Origin: an uncultured Bacteroides sp.
GTDB lineage: Bacteria; Bacteroidota; Bacteroidia; Bacteroidales; UBA932
Assembly (NCBI GenBank): GCA_945874355.1
Contig: CAMCGB010000003.1
Location: forward strand, 62,001-126,000
Reading direction: 5' to 3'
Length of the DNA stretch: 64,000 bases
The notes beneath the pieces are model-generated. The model saw only the letters and a program-made list of their open reading frames with translations, was not told the origin of the DNA and searched no databases. Positions within the stretch are counted from its first letter, which is position 1. Each line of letters begins with the position of its first letter. Below are positions 8,968 through 17,836 of this stretch, piece by piece. Position numbers and translations under genes: made by a program.

Positions 8968-9147
8968 TTAAGTTTCGCAAGCATATAACTGTTTGTTAAT
9001 GATAGCCTTGTGCGCTCTTGCGAAACTTTTGCCCACGCACAAAACTGATATACGTTACCCTTCTCCTAAATCCTCTTCCTCGGGAAGAGGACTTACTTTC
9101 GGCCTAAAGGCCTCAAATATAGGTTGTTTCGCACATGCGAAACTTGA
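8968..9147 (-). repeat. structured repeat element, copy 2 (inverted relative to copy 1)
   Basis: Read on the minus strand this segment has the same block order as 562-741: the GTTTCGCA palindrome (9126-9142), the 49-base core (9065-9113) identical to 594-642, TTGTGCGTGGGC (9031-9042), AAGTTTCGCAA (9018-9029) and the terminal TTGCGAAACTTAA (8968-8980). The spacers between the blocks differ from copy 1, while the blocks and their hairpins are kept. Like copy 1 it lies between two divergently transcribed genes, here mtnN and a receptor-like barrel gene. Confidence 0.75.
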
Positions 9148-9256
9148 GATACTTATGATAATCTTTTGTATTATTTTACAAATTTAACTAAATTGCAGAG
9201 TTTTTCAACATCAGGTTTAATGGTTTCGCCCGAGCGGGACGCAGTTAGTTGTTGTT

Positions 9257-12184
9257 ATGTTTTCTTTTCGTATAAAAAACCTCTGCGCAGTATTGGTTAT
9301 GCTGCTTTCCTGCCTGTCAGCCCGGGCCCAGGTGGTTATAGACCTTAGCCAGTTCGAGAAGACGAACAATACCAGATTGAAGTTCAAGGTGCTGGACAGC
9401 GGGAGCAAAGAGCCGCTGAACTTCGTTTCGGCCTATATGATACCTGCCAAAGACACCATCATCACCCATTTTTCCATCTCCGACAAGGAGGGCAACGTGG
9501 ATATGGGGGAAGTTGTGGCCGGAGAGTACCAGCTGAACGTGGAGCTGCTGGGATACAGGCCCTTCAGCAAGAATATCAACGTGAAGGGGTACAATATGAC
9601 GCTGGACGACGTGCTTCTCGAGCAGGACAGCGCTTTTCTCAAAGCGGCGGCAGTGAGCGCCAACGTTGACCCTGTGACTTTCGACAAGGATACCATCATC
9701 TTCAACGCCGCGGCCTACAGGCTTGGCGAGACGGCAAAGCTCGAGGATCTTCTGAAACTGATGCCCGGAATGGAAGTGGATGAGGACGGAACGGTCAAGG
9801 TGAACGGGGAAAAGGTGGACAAGATCACCGTGGGAGGCAAAACCTTCTTCTTCGACGATCCGAATATGACCCTGAAGAACCTGCCGGCCAAGTTTGTGGA
9901 CAAAATCAAGGTCGTGGACAAACAGACGCGCCAGGCCGCTTTCACCGGAGCCGACACCAAGCAGGACAAGGAGAAGGTGATGGACGTAGTGCTGAAGGAG
10001 GAATACAAGAAAGGCTCTTTCGGCAACGCAGGCGTTCTGGGCGGCGTTTCGCTTCGGGGAGATGAGACGAACCCCCTGACCGAAGACTCGAAGCCCCTGT
10101 TCAACGCCTCGGCTATGTTCGCAAACTACAACGAGCAGGACCAGCTTACCCTGATAGCCGGCGGCAAGAATGCCGACGACCCCACCTCTTCAAGCGCGAT
10201 GGCCATATTCTACGGCAATGAGGAAGAGTACGACCCCCTGCAGGGCAAAAGCGGCCTGAACACCAGCGCCCAGGCGGGAGTGAACTACAACACCGACAGA
10301 ATCAAGGGCTACAATTCAGCTACTTCCCTGAGTTACAACTATCTAGGCAAAGACATCAAGGAGCTGTCCGACAGGCAGAGCTTCCTCTCGGAGAGTTCCA
10401 GCCTGAGAAGCGAAAACTCCTTTACGGGGGCCCAGAACACCCACGCGATAAAGCTGAGCACGGAGCTCGACAGGAAAAAAGAGGACAAGTTCCAGTTCTA
10501 TCTCTACCCCAGTCTGCGCTTTCAGAACGGGAGCATCTCCAGCCTCTCCGAAGGCAGCAACAGTATAGACGGGCAGGCCACGACAGACAGCCGATCGACC
10601 TATTCAAGCAGGAGCAACTCCCTGGCTTTTGACATCGATATTGAGACCGGCGTCAGAAACTTCGGGAAAGAAGGCCGTTATCTGCTGTTATTCCCTAAAA
10701 TTACCCTGAAGGGAGGACGGAGCAACAGCGCGGAGAATTCCCGCACGGACTTCCTGAATTCATCGGCCACCGAGAACCTAAATCTGCTGTACGACAACAG
10801 TTCTTCAAACCGGAAATACGAGCTGGATATGGCTTATTGCGAGCCTTTGGTAAAGAATCTGTCCCTAGTGGCCCAGCTGCATTCGGACTACAATTCAAAA
10901 GTCGTGGGCAAGGATGCCGTGAACGCCATTGACTCCACCCCCAACGACTATTACTCCAGCTACACCAACACCCGCAACACTACTTTCCAGGAGGATGTGT
11001 ATCTGCAGTATAAGATCAAGGCAGGATCGAACGTAAGGCTGGGAGCGGTGGCACGCCAAATCCGCACCAACACCTTCTCCCGTACTATGGGCGTGGAAAA
11101 GACGGCGGGAGGAAAGGGTTTCACTTCGGAAGTCGCTCCCAATGTGTCCCTGAGACTGAGCGCGGGCAATTTCACAGGCTACCTGATGTACCAGTCATAC
11201 TCTTCCCTTCCCGCAGCCGAATATCTGCTCGGTGCCATAGACCTCACGAACCCGCTGGAAAGAAGCATAGGTAACATCTACCTCGGCAGCAGCGTCAATC
11301 AGAACACCTATATGCAGGTGGGCTACTCTCTGCCCAAGAAGTCGTTCAACACCTACGTTTATGCCAGCTACTCTTCTTCAAGCAGGGAAAGGGTATTTGC
11401 CTCCTGGTTCGACTCCAATTCAGTCAGATACTCTATCCCGGTGAACTCCCGCAAACCCTCTTCAACCCTAACAGCGCAGGCCGTAATCAACACCGCGCTA
11501 GACTCCAGGAAGAGATGGTTCCTCTTCACCTCATTCAACTTCTCGAGCCGCAGCGCAGTAAGCTACCAGGCAAAGGGAAGGCTCGACATAGTGGATGCGT
11601 CAGAGTTTGATTACCAGTCTTTTATGAGCGCATTCTGGGGCGATGAGAGCGGCAGCAAGTTCTATAGCGGCGAGAGCGGATTCGCCCAGAGCAAGACTGT
11701 CTTCACCGATATGAACCCCATCGTGAGTCTGAGTTTCCGAAACGGCGGGCTGAACCTCGAAGCCACCGCGCGCGCCAGCTTTATGAAAAGCAGCTACAGC
11801 CTTGACAGCAGCGCGGACACCGATTGGAGAAACTACAACTTCTCTTTGAGGGCCGGTTACCAGTTCAACTCCGGATTCTCGCTCAACAGCAACGCCAACT
11901 ATCTGATGTACCAGGGCTATTCCGATGCAGTGGACAGGAACGAGTTCATCTGGAACGCCTCCATCTCAAAGAGTTTCAAGTCTTTCACCCTCTCGCTCAA
12001 GGGTATAGACCTTCTCGGGGCGAAAAGCAATTTCACAAGGGCATCAAATGCCGAATATATACAGGACACCTGGCGCAACACCCTCGGAAGGTACATTCTG
12101 GTGGGCATAAGTTTCGACTTCGGAAAGAAGAACGCCGCAAACAATTCGAAAGCGCAGAGTGCGATGTTTGACATGTTGTATTAG
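9257..12184 (+). CDS. TonB-dependent-receptor-like outer-membrane beta-barrel protein
   Basis: A 975-residue protein starting MFSFRIKNLCAVLVMLLSCL with a signal peptide ending at SARAQ. Residues about 35-115 form a carboxypeptidase-regulatory-like beta-sandwich (KFKVLDSGSKEPLNFVSAYM). Residues about 120-240 resemble a plug domain (LEDLLKLMPGMEVDEDGTVKVNGEKV, then KIKVVDKQTRQAAFTG). The rest is a Ser/Asn/Tyr-rich series of alternating strands, as in an outer-membrane barrel. No TonB box and no SusD partner were seen, so the substrate is unknown. Only 3 bases separate its stop from the start of the arginine operon, so read-through transcription is likely. Confidence 0.82.
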   Translation: MFSFRIKNLCAVLVMLLSCLSARAQVVIDLSQFEKTNNTRLKFKVLDSGSKEPLNFVSAYMIPAKDTIITHFSISDKEGNVDMGEVVAGEYQLNVELLGYRPFSKNINVKGYNMTLDDVLLEQDSAFLKAAAVSANVDPVTFDKDTIIFNAAAYRLGETAKLEDLLKLMPGMEVDEDGTVKVNGEKVDKITVGGKTFFFDDPNMTLKNLPAKFVDKIKVVDKQTRQAAFTGADTKQDKEKVMDVVLKEEYKKGSFGNAGVLGGVSLRGDETNPLTEDSKPLFNASAMFANYNEQDQLTLIAGGKNADDPTSSSAMAIFYGNEEEYDPLQGKSGLNTSAQAGVNYNTDRIKGYNSATSLSYNYLGKDIKELSDRQSFLSESSSLRSENSFTGAQNTHAIKLSTELDRKKEDKFQFYLYPSLRFQNGSISSLSEGSNSIDGQATTDSRSTYSSRSNSLAFDIDIETGVRNFGKEGRYLLLFPKITLKGGRSNSAENSRTDFLNSSATENLNLLYDNSSSNRKYELDMAYCEPLVKNLSLVAQLHSDYNSKVVGKDAVNAIDSTPNDYYSSYTNTRNTTFQEDVYLQYKIKAGSNVRLGAVARQIRTNTFSRTMGVEKTAGGKGFTSEVAPNVSLRLSAGNFTGYLMYQSYSSLPAAEYLLGAIDLTNPLERSIGNIYLGSSVNQNTYMQVGYSLPKKSFNTYVYASYSSSSRERVFASWFDSNSVRYSIPVNSRKPSSTLTAQAVINTALDSRKRWFLFTSFNFSSRSAVSYQAKGRLDIVDASEFDYQSFMSAFWGDESGSKFYSGESGFAQSKTVFTDMNPIVSLSFRNGGLNLEATARASFMKSSYSLDSSADTDWRNYNFSLRAGYQFNSGFSLNSNANYLMYQGYSDAVDRNEFIWNASISKSFKSFTLSLKGIDLLGAKSNFTRASNAEYIQDTWRNTLGRYILVGISFDFGKKNAANNSKAQSAMFDMLY

Positions 12185-12187
12185 TTT

Positions 12188-12766
12188 ATGGAAATCAATG
12201 TAATGGTGGCCGACGAGAGCCACACCGGATTTGCAGAAGAGATCTGCGAAGAGATTTACACCTCCTCTCTTGAGAGGAAAACCGGAATCGCAAAGCGTAC
12301 TCCGGAATATATTTGCGAGAAGATTCGTGCCGGCAAGGCTGTCATAGCTGTCAGTGAGGACGGGCGTTTCGCCGGCTTTTCATATATCGAATCCTGGGGC
12401 GGGAAGAGCTTTGTCGCCAACTCGGGACTCATCGTCGCCCACGCCTTCCGCGGTATGGGAATTGCAAAACGCATCAAGGAGCAGACTTTCCTTCTGTCCA
12501 GAAGGCTTTTCCCCGATGCGAAAATCTTCTCCATCACCACCGGAGCGGCTGTGATGAAGATGAACTACGAGTTCGGCTTCCGTCCGGTGCCTTTCACCGA
12601 GCTCACCGACGACCCCGAATTCTGGAAGGGCTGCGAGGGCTGCCGTCATTTCGACATCCTCCAGAGCCACGACTACAAGATGTGCATCTGCACAGGCCTG
12701 CTCTACGACCCCATGGAGCATCTTGAGATTCACCATCCCGAGGAGCAGAAAGAAGATAAAAAATAA
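12188..12766 (+). CDS. GNAT-family N-acyltransferase, probable first step of arginine synthesis
   Basis: This 192-residue protein has the GNAT fold, with the acyl-CoA-binding turn region VANSGLIVAHAFRGMGIAKRI (about residues 77-97; R/Q-x-x-G-x-G/A type). Near the C-terminus are four Cys/His-containing segments (CEGCRHFDIL, KMCICTGLLYD) that could bind a metal. In Bacteroidota such a gene heads the arginine cluster and is taken to acylate glutamate, the role of ArgA. Because the downstream carbamoyltransferase is of the succinyl-ornithine class, the donor may be succinyl-CoA instead of acetyl-CoA; that is inference. argG follows after 5 bases. Confidence 0.75.
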   Translation: MEINVMVADESHTGFAEEICEEIYTSSLERKTGIAKRTPEYICEKIRAGKAVIAVSEDGRFAGFSYIESWGGKSFVANSGLIVAHAFRGMGIAKRIKEQTFLLSRRLFPDAKIFSITTGAAVMKMNYEFGFRPVPFTELTDDPEFWKGCEGCRHFDILQSHDYKMCICTGLLYDPMEHLEIHHPEEQKEDKK

Positions 12767-12771
12767 AATAT

Positions 12772-13977
12772 ATGAGCAAGAAAAAAGTAGTGGTCGCATT
12801 CAGCGGCGGGCTAGATACCTCCTACACGGTGATGTATCTTGCCAAAGAGAAAGGATACGAAGTATATGCCGCCTGCGCGAATACGGGCGGATTCAGCCCC
12901 GAGCAGCTCAAAACCAACGAGCAGAACGCCTACAAGCTGGGCGCAAAGGAATATGTGACCCTCGACGTCACAAAGGAGTATTACGACAAGAGCCTCAAGT
13001 ATATGGTCTACGGGAACGTCCTGCGCAACGGCACCTACCCCATTTCGGTGTCTTCGGAAAGGATATTCCAGGGTATGGCCATAGCCCGTTATGCCAATCA
13101 GATCGGGGCGGATGCCATTGCCCACGGCTCTACCGGTGCGGGCAACGACCAGGTGCGCTTCGATATGACCTTCCTGGTGATGTGTCCCGATATGGAAATC
13201 ATCACCCTCACGCGCGACGGCAATCTGAGCCGCCAGGAGGAAGTGGATTATCTGAACGCACACGGCTTCAAGGCCGATTTCACCCGTCTGAAGTACTCAT
13301 ACAATGTGGGAATCTGGGGCACTTCCATCTGCGGAGGGGAGATTCTGGACTCAAAGCAGGGCCTGCCCGAAAGCGCCTACCTCAAGCAGGTAGTAAAGAC
13401 AGGAGAAGAAGTATTGAGCCTCGGCTTCACCAAGGGAGAGCTCACGGCGGTGAACGGCAGGCAGTATGACGACCCCATCGAAGCCATCCAGGCAGTGGAG
13501 AAGATAGGCTCCGGGTACGGAATAGGACGCGATATGCACGTCGGAGACACCATCGTAGGCATCAAGGGAAGAGTAGGATTTGAAGCCGCAGGGCCTATGC
13601 TCATCATCGCTGCCCACAAGTTCCTCGAGAAATACACCCTCTCAAAGTGGCAGCAGTACTGGAAAGACCAGGTGGCCAACTGGTACGGAATGTTCCTGCA
13701 CGAAAGCCAGTATCTGGAGCCCGTGATGAGAGACATCGAGGCTATGCTCGAAAGCAGCCAGCGCAATGTCAACGGCACGGTCACCCTGCAGCTGCGCCCC
13801 TACTGTTTCAGCACCATAGGAGTCGATTCGCCCGACGACCTGGTAAAGAACAAGCTCGGCGAGTACGGAGAGGGAGCCAAAGGATGGACCTCGGAAGAGG
13901 CCAAGGGATTCATCAAAGTCACTTCCACACCACTCAGGGCCTACTATCTGAGTCATAAAGACGAACTCCCCGAGTAA
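12772..13977 (+). CDS. argG: argininosuccinate synthase
   Basis: ArgG joins citrulline and aspartate with ATP to make argininosuccinate in the cytoplasm. The 401-residue length is normal. The N-terminal PP-loop reads VVVAFSGGLDTSYTVMYL (residues 5-22), the ATP pyrophosphatase signature. Later segments such as HGSTGAGNDQVRFDMTF and NVGIWGTSICGGEI are characteristic. It is the second gene of the ten-gene arginine/carbamoyl-phosphate operon and is followed by argC after one base. Confidence 0.97.
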   Translation: MSKKKVVVAFSGGLDTSYTVMYLAKEKGYEVYAACANTGGFSPEQLKTNEQNAYKLGAKEYVTLDVTKEYYDKSLKYMVYGNVLRNGTYPISVSSERIFQGMAIARYANQIGADAIAHGSTGAGNDQVRFDMTFLVMCPDMEIITLTRDGNLSRQEEVDYLNAHGFKADFTRLKYSYNVGIWGTSICGGEILDSKQGLPESAYLKQVVKTGEEVLSLGFTKGELTAVNGRQYDDPIEAIQAVEKIGSGYGIGRDMHVGDTIVGIKGRVGFEAAGPMLIIAAHKFLEKYTLSKWQQYWKDQVANWYGMFLHESQYLEPVMRDIEAMLESSQRNVNGTVTLQLRPYCFSTIGVDSPDDLVKNKLGEYGEGAKGWTSEEAKGFIKVTSTPLRAYYLSHKDELPE

Positions 13978-13978
13978 T

Positions 13979-14941
13979 ATGATAAAGGCAGGAATAATAG
14001 GCGGGGCAGGATATACCGCAGGCGAGCTTATAAGGCTTCTGGTGAACCATCCGGAGGTCGAAATCAGTTTCGTGCACTCCACCAGCAACGCCGGCAAGAA
14101 CCTATACGAAGTCCACGAAGGGCTTCTAGGCGACACGGCACTGAAGTTCTGCGAGAGTTTCAGCCTCGAAGACATTGACGTGCTCTTCCTCTGCTCTGCC
14201 CACGGGGCTAGCAGGGAGTTCTGGCAGACTCACACCTGTCCCAAGCGCCTGAGGGTCATCGACCTTGCGCAGGACTACCGCGACGAGTCGGAAGGCTATG
14301 TCTATGGACTTCCCGAGTGGCAGAGAGACAGAATCAGATGCGCGCGCAAGATTGCCAATCCCGGGTGTTTTGCCACTGCAATCCAGCTCGCCCTTCTTCC
14401 TCTTGCCGCCGCGGGACTTCTACAGGGAGACGTGAACATCACCGCCATCACCGGCTCCACCGGAGCGGGGGTAAAGCCCGGCGCCAGCACCCACTTCAGC
14501 TGGAGAAACAACAATGTTTCAACATATAAAGTATTTGAGCATCAGCACCTTATAGAGATACGAAGAAATCTTTCCCTTTTGCAGCCTGGCTTGGACGCCG
14601 CTCTGAACTTCGTTCCCATGAGGGGTGATTTCGCAAGGGGAATATTCGCCTGCATAACTCTGGACAGCCCTCTTGATGAGAGAGAGGCACGACAGCTCTA
14701 CGAAGACTACTACAAAGATGCCGCATTTACCTTCGTTTACGCCGGGAGTGTTGACCTCAAGCAGGTTGTCAACACCAACAAATGCATAGTGAGCGTAGAG
14801 AAGCACTCGGGCAAGCTGGTCATCAATTCGGTGATAGACAACCTTCTCAAAGGGGCTTCGGGGCAGGCTGTCCAGAATATGAACCTGCTCTTCGCTCTTA
14901 AGGAGAATGCAGGATTGAAGCTCAAGGCTTCGGCTTTTTAA
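13979..14941 (+). CDS. argC: N-acyl-gamma-glutamyl-phosphate reductase
   Basis: ArgC reduces N-acyl-glutamyl phosphate to the semialdehyde with NADPH. The 320-residue protein starts with the dinucleotide-binding motif GIIGGAGYTAGELIRLL (residues 5-21). It contains the catalytic cysteine in ANPGCFATAIQLALLPL (about residues 127-143) and the later HFSWRNNNVSTYKVFEHQH. The gene is one base behind argG and 10 bases before argD. Given the downstream carbamoyltransferase, the natural acyl group may be succinyl. Confidence 0.95.
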   Translation: MIKAGIIGGAGYTAGELIRLLVNHPEVEISFVHSTSNAGKNLYEVHEGLLGDTALKFCESFSLEDIDVLFLCSAHGASREFWQTHTCPKRLRVIDLAQDYRDESEGYVYGLPEWQRDRIRCARKIANPGCFATAIQLALLPLAAAGLLQGDVNITAITGSTGAGVKPGASTHFSWRNNNVSTYKVFEHQHLIEIRRNLSLLQPGLDAALNFVPMRGDFARGIFACITLDSPLDEREARQLYEDYYKDAAFTFVYAGSVDLKQVVNTNKCIVSVEKHSGKLVINSVIDNLLKGASGQAVQNMNLLFALKENAGLKLKASAF

Positions 14942-14951
14942 ACTTTTAGAA

Positions 14952-16079
14952 ATGAATCTTTTTGACGTATATTCACTTTTTGATGTCACTCCCGTGAGGG
15001 CCTTGGGATGCAAGGTCTGGGACGACAAGGGACAGGAGTACCTCGACCTGTACGGTGGGCACGCCGTGATTTCGGTAGGCCACTGCCACCCCGACTATGT
15101 GCGCGCACTCACTTCCCAGCTGGAAAAAATCGGATTCTACTCCAACAGCGTCCGCAATCCCCTTCAGGAGGAGCTGGCACTAAGGCTTGGCAAAGCGAGC
15201 GGCTATGAGGACTACAGCCTCTTTCTGGACAACAGCGGCGCCGAATCCAACGAGAACGCCGCCAAACTCGCCTCATTCCACACAGGCAAGGACCGCATCG
15301 TGGCCTTCCGCAAGAGCTTCCACGGACGCACTTCCGGGGCCGTAGCACTCACCGACAACCCTGCCATAGTGTCCCCGTTCAACTCCCACCACAAGGTCAC
15401 TTTCTGCTCCCTGAACGATGCCGCCGGCGTCGAAGCGGAGCTTTCAAAGGGTGATGTGGCAGCCGTAATCATCGAAGGCATACAGGGTTGCGGAGGCATC
15501 AATGTCCCGGATGCAGCTTTTATGAAAGCTCTTTCTGAGCTTTGCCGCAAATACGGATCCTGCCTCATCCTGGATGAGGTTCAGAGCGGATACGGACGCA
15601 CCGGCAAGTTCTTCGCCCACCAGTGGTACTCCATCAGGCCCGACATCATCACAATGGGAAAAGGCATAGCGAACGGCTTCCCCTGCGGAGGCATACTCAT
15701 TTCGCCCGAGTTCCAGGCCCGAAAAGGTATGCTCGGCACCACCTTCGGAGGCAACTATCTCGCAATGGCGGCAGCCCTTTCGGTGCTTGACATCATAGAG
15801 AAAGAAGGTCTGATAGACAATGCCCTGAAAGTAGGAGAATACATCAAGGGCAGCATCCCTTCCAGCCCCCGCATCAAGGAAGTGCGCGGCAAGGGTCTGA
15901 TGCTGGGCATAGAATTCAACGAAGATGTGGCCCCGATAAGAAAGGCCCTGCTGGAAGAAAAGCACATATTTACGGGCGTAGCCGGCAAGAATATGGTAAG
16001 GCTCCTTGCTCCCCTGTGCCTGGGAATGCAGGAGGCAGACCGCTTCCTCGAGGCATTCAATCAGATAATAAACGAGTAG
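14952..16079 (+). CDS. argD: N-acyl-ornithine aminotransferase
   Basis: A class III PLP-dependent aminotransferase of 375 residues that would transfer an amino group from glutamate to N-acyl-glutamate semialdehyde. Family marks are NSGAESNENAAKLA (near residue 95, phosphate-binding), LILDEVQSGYGRTGKFFAHQ (cofactor Asp near 205) and TMGKGIANGFPCGGI with the Schiff-base lysine near 237. It sits between argC and argF' in the operon. GABA or succinylornithine transaminases are close relatives, but the context makes the arginine role clear. Confidence 0.94.
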   Translation: MNLFDVYSLFDVTPVRALGCKVWDDKGQEYLDLYGGHAVISVGHCHPDYVRALTSQLEKIGFYSNSVRNPLQEELALRLGKASGYEDYSLFLDNSGAESNENAAKLASFHTGKDRIVAFRKSFHGRTSGAVALTDNPAIVSPFNSHHKVTFCSLNDAAGVEAELSKGDVAAVIIEGIQGCGGINVPDAAFMKALSELCRKYGSCLILDEVQSGYGRTGKFFAHQWYSIRPDIITMGKGIANGFPCGGILISPEFQARKGMLGTTFGGNYLAMAAALSVLDIIEKEGLIDNALKVGEYIKGSIPSSPRIKEVRGKGLMLGIEFNEDVAPIRKALLEEKHIFTGVAGKNMVRLLAPLCLGMQEADRFLEAFNQIINE

Positions 16080-16082
16080 AGT

Positions 16083-17048
16083 ATGAAGACATTCTTTCAC
16101 GTACAGGACCTGGGCGATTTGAATTCAGCCCTTGAGATGGCAAAGCAGGTCAAGGCGACTCCCTTTGCCTGGAAGAGCCTGGGCGAGAACAAAACCATAA
16201 TGCTGGTGTTCTTCAACAGCAGCCTGCGCACCCGCCTGAGCAGCCAGAAGGCGGCCCTCAACCTGGGAATGAACCCGATAGTGCTGAACATAGGCCAGGA
16301 CAGCTGGAAGCTGGAAACCGAGATGGGAGTGGTGATGGACGGCGACAAGTCCGAGCATCTGAGGGAAGCCATACCGGTGATTGCCAGCTACTGCGACATC
16401 ATAGGTGTCCGCTCCTTCGCCTCGCTGACCGACCGCAAGGCGGATTATGAGGAGACGGTGCTCTCGCAGTTCATCGAATACAGCCACAAGCCCGTAATCA
16501 GCCTGGAGTCTTCCACCGTACATCCATGCCAGGCATTCGCCGACCTTATCACTATCGAAGAGTACAAGAAAAAGAGCAGGCCGAAGGTCGTCCTCAGCTG
16601 GGCACCCCACCCCAAGGCTCTTCCCCAGGCCGTTCCCAACTCGTTTGCCGAGTGGATGAATGCGGCAGACGTTGAATTTGTGATCACCCACCCCAGAGGT
16701 TATGAGCTGGACGAAAAGTTCGTTCGCGGAGCCAAGGTGGAGTACGACCAGCTCAAGGCTCTCGAAGGAGCAGACTTCGTATATGCCAAGAACTGGAGTT
16801 GTCCCGGAGTATCGGACCCTTCAAAGTACGGGCAGATTCTCTCAAAAGATATGGGCTGGACCATAGACGAAGCCCATATGGCAGTAACCGACAATGCCTA
16901 CTTTATGCACTGCCTTCCCGTGAGGAGAAATATGATAGTGAGCGACGCCGTGATTGACTCCGAGCGCAGCCTTGTCATCCCGGAGGCGGCAAACAGGGTT
17001 GTATCGGCCCAGACGGTGATGAAGATGATGCTGGAAGACTTGAAATAA
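16083..17048 (+). CDS. N-succinylornithine-type carbamoyltransferase (ArgF')
   Basis: This 321-residue enzyme belongs to the acylornithine carbamoyltransferase branch found in Bacteroidota, which carbamoylates N-acyl-ornithine in place of free ornithine. It has the carbamoyl-phosphate loop FFNSSLRTRLSSQ (residues 43-55), the HPCQ motif near residue 149 and HCLPVRR near residue 274. Residues 81-99 read MGVVMDGDKSEHLREAIPV. The residue aligned with Pro90 of the Bacteroides fragilis enzyme, the residue that selects succinyl over acetyl substrate, is Ser90 here. This is a departure from the canonical sequence as I recall it. The gene is in the middle of the arginine operon. Confidence 0.92.
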   Translation: MKTFFHVQDLGDLNSALEMAKQVKATPFAWKSLGENKTIMLVFFNSSLRTRLSSQKAALNLGMNPIVLNIGQDSWKLETEMGVVMDGDKSEHLREAIPVIASYCDIIGVRSFASLTDRKADYEETVLSQFIEYSHKPVISLESSTVHPCQAFADLITIEEYKKKSRPKVVLSWAPHPKALPQAVPNSFAEWMNAADVEFVITHPRGYELDEKFVRGAKVEYDQLKALEGADFVYAKNWSCPGVSDPSKYGQILSKDMGWTIDEAHMAVTDNAYFMHCLPVRRNMIVSDAVIDSERSLVIPEAANRVVSAQTVMKMMLEDLK

Positions 17049-17050
17049 GG

Positions 17051-17836
17051 ATGGAAAGGGTCACAGTTGTAAAAATAGGCGGCAATGTGGTGGAGAACGA
17101 GCAGAAGCTCGAGCAGTTCTGCCGCGATTTCGCTTCCCTTCAGGGGCCGAAAGTCTTGGTGCACGGAGGAGGCGTGATGGCCAGCGAACTGATGGGAAGG
17201 CTCGGAATGGAAGCTCAAATGATTGAGGGAAGGAGGGTTACGGACGCCAAAACGCTCCAGACGGTGACTATGGTATATGCCGGATGGTGCAACAAGCACA
17301 TAGTCGCCCTGCTGCAGAAATACTCCTGCAACGCCCTCGGACTCTCGGGCTGCGACGCCTCCGTCATCAAGGCCCGCCGCAGGGCTCCCCGCACCCTCAA
17401 GGACGGAAAGACCGTTGTGGACTACGGGCTTGTGGGAGATGTGGACAAGAGCAGCGTGAACGCAGACGCCCTGCGGAAGTTCCTCGAAGCGGGTCTGTGC
17501 CCCGTTCTGTGCGCCATCAACCACGACGGTCAGGGACAGCTGCTGAACACGAACGCCGACACCGTCGCAAGCGCAGTTGCCTGTGCGATAAATGCGAAAC
17601 TTGTTTATTGTTTCGAAAAAAATGGCGTACTTTACGACCGTTTTGACCCTGAAAGCGTCATCGGCAGGATAAATCCCCTCGACTTCACTTCCCTTGTGGC
17701 CGACGGGAAGGTGGCCGACGGTATGATTCCCAAGATTGAAAACGCCTTCAAGGCCCTTCAGGAAGGTGCCGCAGAAGTTGTAATCAAGAACTCGGACGCT
17801 CTTCTAAAGAATGGAGGTACACATATAATAATATGA
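17051..17836 (+). CDS. argB: N-acylglutamate kinase
   Basis: ArgB phosphorylates N-acyl-glutamate. This 261-residue amino-acid-kinase fold starts with VVKIGGNVVENEQKLEQFC (residues 5-23, ATP-phosphate Lys and GG) and has VLVHGGGVMASELM near residue 35. The substrate-binding stretch LNTNADTVASAVA (near residue 166) is present. The end of the gene overlaps the start of argE' by four bases (ATGA), indicating coupled translation. Confidence 0.95.
   Translation: MERVTVVKIGGNVVENEQKLEQFCRDFASLQGPKVLVHGGGVMASELMGRLGMEAQMIEGRRVTDAKTLQTVTMVYAGWCNKHIVALLQKYSCNALGLSGCDASVIKARRRAPRTLKDGKTVVDYGLVGDVDKSSVNADALRKFLEAGLCPVLCAINHDGQGQLLNTNADTVASAVACAINAKLVYCFEKNGVLYDRFDPESVIGRINPLDFTSLVADGKVADGMIPKIENAFKALQEGAAEVVIKNSDALLKNGGTHIII

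Noticed and set aside
562..9147. The inverted repeat pair as an invertible 8.4-kb DNA switch
   Set aside because: No recombinase gene is near, both flanks hold ordinary divergent promoters, and the spacers differ. An inversion is possible in principle but nothing in the sequence supports regulated switching.
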